Shown piece after piece: positions 57,405-64,000 of a stretch of DNA of 64,000 bases; position 1 is the stretch's first letter, and each line of letters opens with the position of its first letter. The notes under the pieces are model-generated. The model did no database searches. It was not told the DNA's origin and saw nothing but the letters and a program-made list of their open reading frames with translations. The DNA comes from Micrasema longulum. Taxonomy: Eukaryota > Arthropoda > Insecta > Trichoptera > Brachycentridae. A program made the position numbers and the translations under genes. The stretch covers positions 558,001 through 622,000 of the forward strand of contig JAGVSM010001251.1 of the NCBI GenBank assembly GCA_022494885.1, read 5' to 3'.

Positions 57405-57925
57405 TAACAAATAACAACAGGGATGGAAAATACCTTAAATAAGGGAATATGGAAGTCAAGGCATTTACAGGGCTTATGACCTGTCATTGGCTGGTTTGAG
57501 TGGCCACTTTATACACTATGTAACATTCACATTCACCATTCACAGAAACCAAATGGTCCAAAAAGAAGCCTAAAAATTGAAATGTTCTTCTCAAACGTTG
57601 CCTAGTATGTGAAATAATTCAGTCAGATGAATCTCTTCATAACAATAAAGGTTTCAGCTCTTTAACTTCACTAAAATCAACAAATGGATGAATTGAAGAA
57701 ATATGGATGTTCAAACATAGGCAAAATTGTGAATGTTACACAGTGTGTAAAGTGGCCACTTAAACCAGCCAATGACAGGTCATAAGCCCCGTAAATTCCT
57801 AGACTTCCATATTCCCTTATTTAAGGTATTCTCAATCCCTGTTGTAATTTGTTGAACTCGATGACTGTCGGGGGCGTGAAATCCAGTCTTTTGTCTACGA
57901 ACATTCGGACAAACTCAAATATTGA
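57405..57925. mobile_element. Foldback element, second good copy
   Basis: The outer arms 57405-57530 and 57729-57853 pair over about 125 bp, with the same ends as at 2613-3188 (aacaaataacaacaggga and ccctgttgtaatttgtt). Inside, the right-hand half is complete (attcagtcagatgaatctc, aataaaggtttcagctcttt), while the left-hand half has a different filler at 57531-57595. The right flank gactgtcgggggcgtgaaat, ttttgtctacgaac matches that of copy 1, showing that the mobile unit extends past the right arm. Confidence 0.8.
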
Positions 57926-58229
57926 AATTGAAATACTTTTCATTCAAAGATGAAAGGCGAGCATTTCACAGGGTGAAAGTTTGACAGTAGAAGGTACGAT
58001 GTCAAATTTAATTGTCAACGTCGAGTGTTTCGGGGCACTCGACATAAATTTGACTGGTGTTTGATCGACTTCACTCACATTGGTGGTTCAAGAATACTGT
58101 CATTCGTCGATCCACATAAGTCGCATACGATTCTTAAGACGAATGAGTCCAGAATAAGACCCCTGTCAGATTTTCGGTATATTCAACATGAAATATTTAA
58201 AAATATTTTATTAATATTACAAATAATCT

Positions 58230-58305
58230 GAGATATGCTGTGATTTGTGTACCGATGCATTTGAAGTACCATTTAGTGCGGATAAAGGATGATGATGATT
58301 ATTAT
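58230..58305 (+). repeat. SINE-C body end fragment
   Basis: tgtaccgatgcatttgaagt, accatttagtgcggataaag, then a (GAT)-rich tail. Confidence 0.55.
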
Positions 58306-59299
58306 GCGATACTAGTTTAAATTATAAAGAAACATGCCAATTATTTAAGATGCCCTAAAATGTAAACACCTTGGAAATAACTAAAGCTCCTTGGAAAGTG
58401 TCAAAGCCCTTTGAACTTAAAGATAGCCATATTGAGTGTGTGTACCTTTACAAATATATTTTGAATAATTGTACGATAATTTTATCGTAAAAGTTTAAGA
58501 ATTAAATTAAAGTTATGTTTATCTTGCACGATATAAACACAAAAATGCTTAATTTTTTGTGCATTCTCATTGTTATCCAGGTGATAAAATAAAATCAAAA
58601 TTTACAGCCGGCGCGGCGCTCGTAAAACGAACCCTAAAACATAGCATTATTATACACAAAAAGCAGTATCTCGCATCTCATGTTGGTAAAATACTATTAA
58701 AAAGAGCGTTTTGACGGTTAAGACCCATTTCCCTCTTGTTAAGAACTGCGTAAAGGATTTTTCTTTAGGCAAAGAAGCGTTCAGCTCGTATTACATTGGT
58801 CAGAAAATGGTACAAGATCTTGTGCAATGAATATTTACCTTTGAGGATAAAACACGGGAGTCCCTATTTTCGTGTTTTGCCCATTTTATAGGTGAATAAA
58901 ATACTGAAGTCCACTTCCGTCATAAAAATGCTTTTTTTGTTGAAAAGTCACCATGTTTTAAAATAAAAAAAATGTTCTCTAAACATTCCGTCCAATATGA
59001 CTTCTGTGGTTGATATTTTAAAAGAGAGGTACTGTATCGTGTTGGATAAAATATGTGGTGAAATTTAGAAAAATTTGAACATAATATCCTAATTTAAAAC
59101 AAATATTTGAATTAAAATCTGCGCAGGCATTCCCCGCCCCTTAGCTACTGTTAATTTCAACTGACTTCAACTTACCGTCAAGGCGTATTATTTGTTTTAA
59201 TTTTTCTCATTTTATGCATTCTATGTCTTAGTTTCACTGCAATTTTAAACTCAACGTTTGTTTTTCTTTTTAATTTTTTAAATATTTTTTTTATTCGGA
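58306..59299. other. Non-coding DNA with shared repeat at 58890-59050
   Basis: 58890-59050 is the partner of 39095-39410 (gaagtccacttccgtcataa, tccgtccaatatgacttc). 58600-58640 is GC-richer (cagccggcgcggcgctcg). No coding frame. Confidence 0.45.
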
Positions 59300-59910
59300 A
59301 AAACCACAAAAAACAACTCATAGAATCTGTAGAGGAATACAAGTATTTGGGTATTTTTAAACATAATAATTTAAAATGGGATTGTCATATATTTCAACTT
59401 TGTGATCGATTGTGGACTCTTGTGAGTACTTTATATAAATAATCTATTATTTCGCCTAAAACCAATGTTAAAATGGTTTATTTTTCTTTATTAGAATCAA
59501 TTATAAGACATGGTATAAAGTCGTGGGGATATTTGACTAAAAAAATATTTAAATAATTAAGGGTCTACAGTACTCTATAGTCAAAAGAATTATACCAGCA
59601 GAGATTTACGAACAAAGAAGTCATAATGTTTTCCTGTACAAAGCACTTAAAACGCGGCACTGTAGCTTGGCATCATTTAAGAACAATTAAATAGTAATAC
59701 TTTCAAAATTCCTCCTAAACATAACCATATTACGTAAAATGGTTTGGTAGTACCAAAAATAATAAAATACGTATGGTAATAGAACTTAAAAGTATTTAGT
59801 ACCTAGCACTTTTAATTTATTGCCGGAAGAATTTAAATTTAACACACTATGTAACAAGAGCAAAATAAGAAAGTGGCTACTCGATCAACAGCTTATATAT
59901 GAATAGAAGC
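59300..59910 (+). pseudogene. LINE RT C-terminal fragment
   Basis: Frames in order: EEYKYLGIFKHNNLKWDCHI, LVSTLYK, stop, NVKMVYFSLLESIIRHGIKS, WGYLTKK, then after breaks FNLLPEEFKFNTLCNKSKIR, KWLLDQQLIYE and stop. YLG...L.W..HI, the YFSL..S.I.HGI..WG block and the NLLP...KW end are the connection and C-terminal regions of Jockey/CR1-type RT ORFs. The catalytic core is missing and several stops are present. Its relation to 18150-18552 is by pattern only. Confidence 0.75.
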
Positions 59911-61489
59911 TAATGTGTAAATATTTTAATTTTTCATTTATTTTCTTGTATTTAAAAAAAATATTTTAATATTTTTATTATTAGTTGTATATACATAAAC
60001 AATATAAACATGAAAATTCTGTTTTTTTTGCTGTTAATTATATCTGTTAATTCGTTGTTTTTCTTAATGTAGATAACATTAGATTATTAAGTATAAATAT
60101 AATATCCATCAACAGGCTACAGAAAGAGGCTTAATGGGATTTAAGTTTTAGTAAAAACATGAAAACTTAAATGTCAAAACCGTAAAAATGTAGAATGTAA
60201 TTAATAAAATATATATTTTTTTTTTTTTAAATATAAAAAATTTAAACGATTCATATTATAATATAATGTATGAGTTCAATTAAAGTTTTTCTTTAATTTT
60301 GTCGACTTACTAATGAACTGATAAAAAAATATGTATCAGTTTATGAAAATATCGTACGAGAGAGTTAAATTAAATAAAAATGATTTCATTCCCAAAACGT
60401 TAGGAAGGATGAAAATGAAAAAAAAAAGATTAAAATAAAAGGATAAAATAGAAAAAAGGGGGGATTATGTTGAGAAGATTGCCCTTAAAATGCCCATAAA
60501 GAATATAGACATGAGAATAACGTGATTGTGATTCGTATTGAATTAAAGTTGTACTAGTATTTTTTTTTGTTTTCTGGAGGCTTACGATCCATGTTTTTTA
60601 AGAAACCTGATATTTTCTTTTGTTTGAAATTAGAAAAAAAGGAAGGCTGATATTTTTAAAAATTTTTATTTACTAAGGAAAAACAACAGTTGTTATATAA
60701 GAATACAAAATATAAAAAATAGTACATACATCCATGTAAAGGTTTTCACAAATATAATGAAAGGACATGTTTCACAGTAAAGAGAACCATAATATGAAAT
60801 GAGAAAAAAAAGTGCTCTTAAGGAATGAGGAAATAGAGTGGAGAAGTGGAGGAGAGGGATTTTCATAATATAGTTGACCAATTCAAAATTTTGATATTAT
60901 AATAAAATAAACATAATTAAAGGAACATAAACTTATTACACACTGACAAATGTTTTATTTTACAGTATTTCAAAAAGTTTTTTTTTGAAGTCACAAAATT
61001 TTGTATAAAAATATCTAAATGGGGACAAAGTAAATTAAATTTGGAGCAGCTACGATAAATAAATGAGTTTTGACCATAATTTTTTTTGGGCAATAAATTA
61101 TAAAAAAATGAACTTGTCGTGTTGAATTTACGGGACAATTGATTGAAATAATATGTGGTTACTCCATGTGGATCCGCTGGCGAAAAGATTTTTTAAGACC
61201 AAGTAAACAAAATACTTTTCCTTTTCATATGTTCGATTTCCTTTATTTTTTTTACAAATGGAATGATACGGAGTAGCTTTACACAGGAACGGGTCTTTTT
61301 TTGCATTGGTTTTTGATTGTGGTTTATTCCTAATATTGTATTAATTGGCTGTTATTTTCTTTTAACAAATGAATAATAATATTTGACAACTTCATTATTG
61401 TACAACAAACAGCCAAAAATCTTGGGCAAGATCTTGTACCACTTTCTGACTCATATAAAACGAAATTAGAACTTGGAAATTTGACTGAA
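59911..61489. other. AT-rich non-coding DNA
   Basis: Short Phe/Leu-rich minus-strand frames at 60693-60881 and 60917-61138 are typical of AT-rich DNA and are not called. Confidence 0.5.
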
Positions 61490-61770
61490 AGAAAATAACT
61501 CTACCGGGCAACTTTTGCTCGTGGGGAAAGCTTCACACTTTGAACATATCGCGCGGTCCGTTGCTCGAGTTTGTTCTACCCTAATAGTGGTTAGGTGTGC
61601 TTAAATTGACCCTCTGGGACTTATAAATATTTTCAATCCAGACATCCCGCTGCGGGAGGGGCTGATTCATGATTTTCTTGAGATATAAACTTCAATGAGT
61701 CATAAAGCCGGAGGTAATTGGGCGAATTGAGCGGCTAGAGTGAGCCCGCCCCTCGGAATTCGAATGTCAA
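61490..61770. promoter_or_regulatory. GC-rich non-coding island with binding-site-like words
   Basis: A sharp rise in GC with no open frame and no repeat match. It includes tatcgcgcggtccgttgctc, gacatcccgctgcgggaggg, aatgagtcataaagccgg (an AP-1-type TGAGTCA overlapping GTCATAAA), ggtaattgggcgaattgagc and gagcccgcccctcgg. Such a patch in transposon-rich DNA may be conserved regulatory sequence. This is inference from composition and motif words. Confidence 0.25.
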
Positions 61771-63179
61771 ATAATAAAATTTTTGTTGCCTGAAAAACCT
61801 GAAATCTTTTTATTACGACGAATGTCGGCGTAAGTTCGATAGCTAGATGAAGAAATGTATATCTTTAGCACTAAAATTACTTTATTTAGGGTTCAAAATA
61901 GTGATGCAAACCACCGATTATTTTCGTGATCGGTTTATTATATCGTTTTTATATTTTATTTATTAAAAAAAGATATCCGGGGTATGTAATGAATGAATTG
62001 TAATTAACTTATTTATTCAATTGTCTTGCAGACTTTCATATGTTTAACATACATAAATATAAAGTCAGAGATATATTTTATAGAAAAAAAGCAATTTAAA
62101 ATTAATTAATAACAGTGAAAATATATATATATATTTTTTCACATGTTAGTTAAAATGTATGAGTATACTTAGAATACATTTATATGGTAGATTGCAGTGA
62201 AGACAACAAAGGTGTGTTTATTTTCATCATTCATATGAAAAAGAAACTTAAAATTAGAAAAAGTAAGAAAAATATTAATTAAGACTACAGATATACTTTA
62301 ACTTAATAAAAGTTACGCAATTTAAATCAACATAGGTGAATTCAAGTTTTTAAATTTGAAGAAATCAAATTGATACACTGCCTTTTAAAAAACATAAATC
62401 TGTATTATCAAATGAAGGAGACATAATAAAAATTAAATATATTTGCTAAAGCAGTTCCTACATGGTATGACGGCAAAATGACAAACGAGTTAAATTTTTT
62501 TTAGGATGCACAAAGCAAAATAAGACTACAAACACAAACAAACAACATTATACTTTTTATGAACAGACAAATCAAATACTAGCAAATGTAATTGAACATT
62601 TAGAGTAATTAAGTTTTTTTTTGGTTATAACTTATTTTTTTTACTAAAATACTATTTTAGGGCTGAGCCTTTGATTTGAGTGATTTTTTCAGGGTGTTAA
62701 AAATATTTTAAAGAAAACATGGTTTGCAAAGTCCCTTACACTTAAGGAAAAAAACATTATCCCATAAATTATTGCTTTTCTCGGTTACTATGTTTAAGCG
62801 ATCATGGCTCGATATTTTATAATACTTTAAAATATATGTTTTTCTGGGTTGTTGCAAAACTTCAGCAAAAAAAATAGAAGGCAAAACAGCCTAGAAAAAC
62901 ATTTTGATTACCTGAAAAACCACGAAAACCCACAAAATTTAATTAGAAAACCTCATTATTTTGTAACCGGTTATGAGTTATTCGATTATATTATAACGTT
63001 TAAAATAATTAAGCGCGTCGCAAGAGCATAATACATCAATCCCGTAAATTCCTTTTTATTATATCCAAAATCATTACGAGCAATCAATAAAATAACATGA
63101 TACTTAAATTATTATTATTACCACTGTATAATTGAAATGTTTTCATTAAAAAGCTTATTTTCGTCCAATAACATTAAAT
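61771..63179. other. AT-rich non-coding DNA
   Basis: A 60-codon frame at 62849-63031 has no motif. Nothing else is seen. Confidence 0.5.
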
Positions 63180-63225
63180 AAATATTCGTTGTGTCCTGGT
63201 GGATTAAGAATACCGTTCTGTTTGT
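63180..63225 (+). repeat. SINE-C 5' unit fragment
   Basis: ttgtgtcctggtggattaag, aataccgttctgtttgtaaa matches the first 45 bases of the SINE-C unit. Confidence 0.5.
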
Positions 63226-63384
63226 AAAAAACAACTAGATGAGTAATAATAGAAATAAATATAATTGAATTTGTAAATTTTGGAACTTACTTTCAACATT
63301 ATATTTTACAAATAATTGTCATTTGAAGATATGTTATCGTATGAACTTCTTGTTTATATATTTTATGAATAAGTAATCATCAAC

Positions 63385-63770
63385 ATTCCCCTATTCTCAC
63401 CAAACGGTGCATAAGGCACTGTATTTGTAGTACAAGACGTGGCGTACATCGATCGTGGGTAACATGATGGCAAGGTGATCAATTTAACGCTTCAGGTCAG
63501 TCCAGAAGCAATTAATTTTTGAAATGTAGAATCAGCTTTATAATATTTTGCATCCATCTTCCCAGGAATTGAACCCAAGACCTCAAGCATGGTAGGCAAA
63601 CGCACCAACTACGACACGACAAGGCGGACTTATCTCCAGTTGATTTCGTGTTGTAGTATTTTTACCTGAGAGCAGATATCGAGTTGAAAACATTCATCAA
63701 GAATTCTGGTTCCATTTCTTACACAAAACTGTATTCTTCATCTGACCGACACAGAATTAACAATTTATAA
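63385..63770 (-). repeat. SINE-C, full-length layout, minus strand
   Basis: The second copy showing the whole unit. From 63770 downward: 5' unit (reverse complement of ctgagagcagatatcgagtt, ttctggttccatttcttaca, caaaactgtattcttcatct), then the tRNA-like part with box B ggttcaattcc (plus 63565-63575), gcatggtaggcaaacgcacc as the anticodon region, and the box A region at 63605-63616. The 3' body follows (aaggtgatcaatttaacgct, tcaccaaacggtgcataagg). It agrees in order with 26870-27205, confirming that the tRNA-like part is internal. Confidence 0.75.
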
Positions 63771-64000
63771 AATAATTGCATTTTTTTATGGGTTCAATAA
63801 AAACAATATCATATCGTATCACATAAAAATATAAACATTTATTTCTTAACATGGCATTAAATAATATTTTTTCAATCCATTATTTTGATAGGCTATCACT
63901 TCATGGAGCATGTGTAGTAAAACGATAAACAGACAAATAGTACATTATCAAAATTATTATTAACGGAAAATCATAAAATATAATTTTATTACTTAATTTT
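63771..64000. other. AT-rich non-coding DNA
   Basis: No feature up to the window edge. Confidence 0.5.

Overview
This is about 64 kb of AT-rich nuclear DNA from an animal, most likely an insect. No intact host gene can be read from it. The insect call rests on the repeats: several degenerate RTE-clade LINE copies, a Jockey-superfamily LINE, two short Helitrons with complete TC...CTAG-type ends, and many tRNA-derived SINEs. The order of insect cannot be fixed from the sequence alone. There are no operons, rRNA, CRISPR arrays or intact tRNA genes. Most long open frames are chance openings in AT-rich DNA or decayed transposon protein.

Layout. 0-6 kb: AT-rich DNA with a foldback family (arms 2613-2834 and 2967-3188) and a less AT-rich non-repetitive patch at 4.6-5.1 kb. 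6-17 kb: minus-strand RTE remnants (6.3-7.0, 11.2-11.5, 12.8-13.7, 15.95-16.6 kb) and SINE pieces. 17-27 kb: a hairpin with a hammerhead-like core (17.53-17.66), a perfect 32-bp inverted repeat (19.70-19.80), a Helitron (21.19-21.79), two LINE C-terminal fragments (18.2 plus, 22.3 minus) and a long ruined RTE copy (24.2-26.0). 28 kb: a 123-bp, 51% GC segment bounded by a strong acceptor and a strong donor, the best candidate for a host exon. 28-38 kb: minus-strand LINE remnant, SINEs in both orientations, an inverted-repeat element (32.95-33.37), a second Helitron (36.17-36.80) and an RTE tail (37.2-37.5). 38-51 kb: mostly AT-rich DNA with scattered repeat pieces and a few GC-richer islands.

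The best preserved element is the plus-strand non-LTR retrotransposon at 51.23-55.14 kb. It has a 111-bp tandem array at its 5' end, an ORF1 protein, and an ORF2 with apurinic-type endonuclease and reverse transcriptase. ORF2 carries three frameshifts but keeps the RT catalytic residues, and the element ends in an (ATTGA)n tail. ORF1 and ORF2 are in one frame, separated by a single TGA in the context TGA-CTAG, a known leaky-stop context. Readthrough expression of ORF2 is therefore a testable idea.

55-64 kb holds more SINE and foldback copies, another LINE C-terminus (59.3-59.9 kb) and a GC-rich non-coding island (61.5-61.8 kb).

The window reads as a gene desert or a very large intron filled by successive insertions. 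Four SINE groups are named here: A (tRNA-Val-like head), B (long acceptor-like stem), C (tRNA-like region in the middle of the unit) and D (His-like head, body related to A). These names are local labels, and all family assignments were made by eye.
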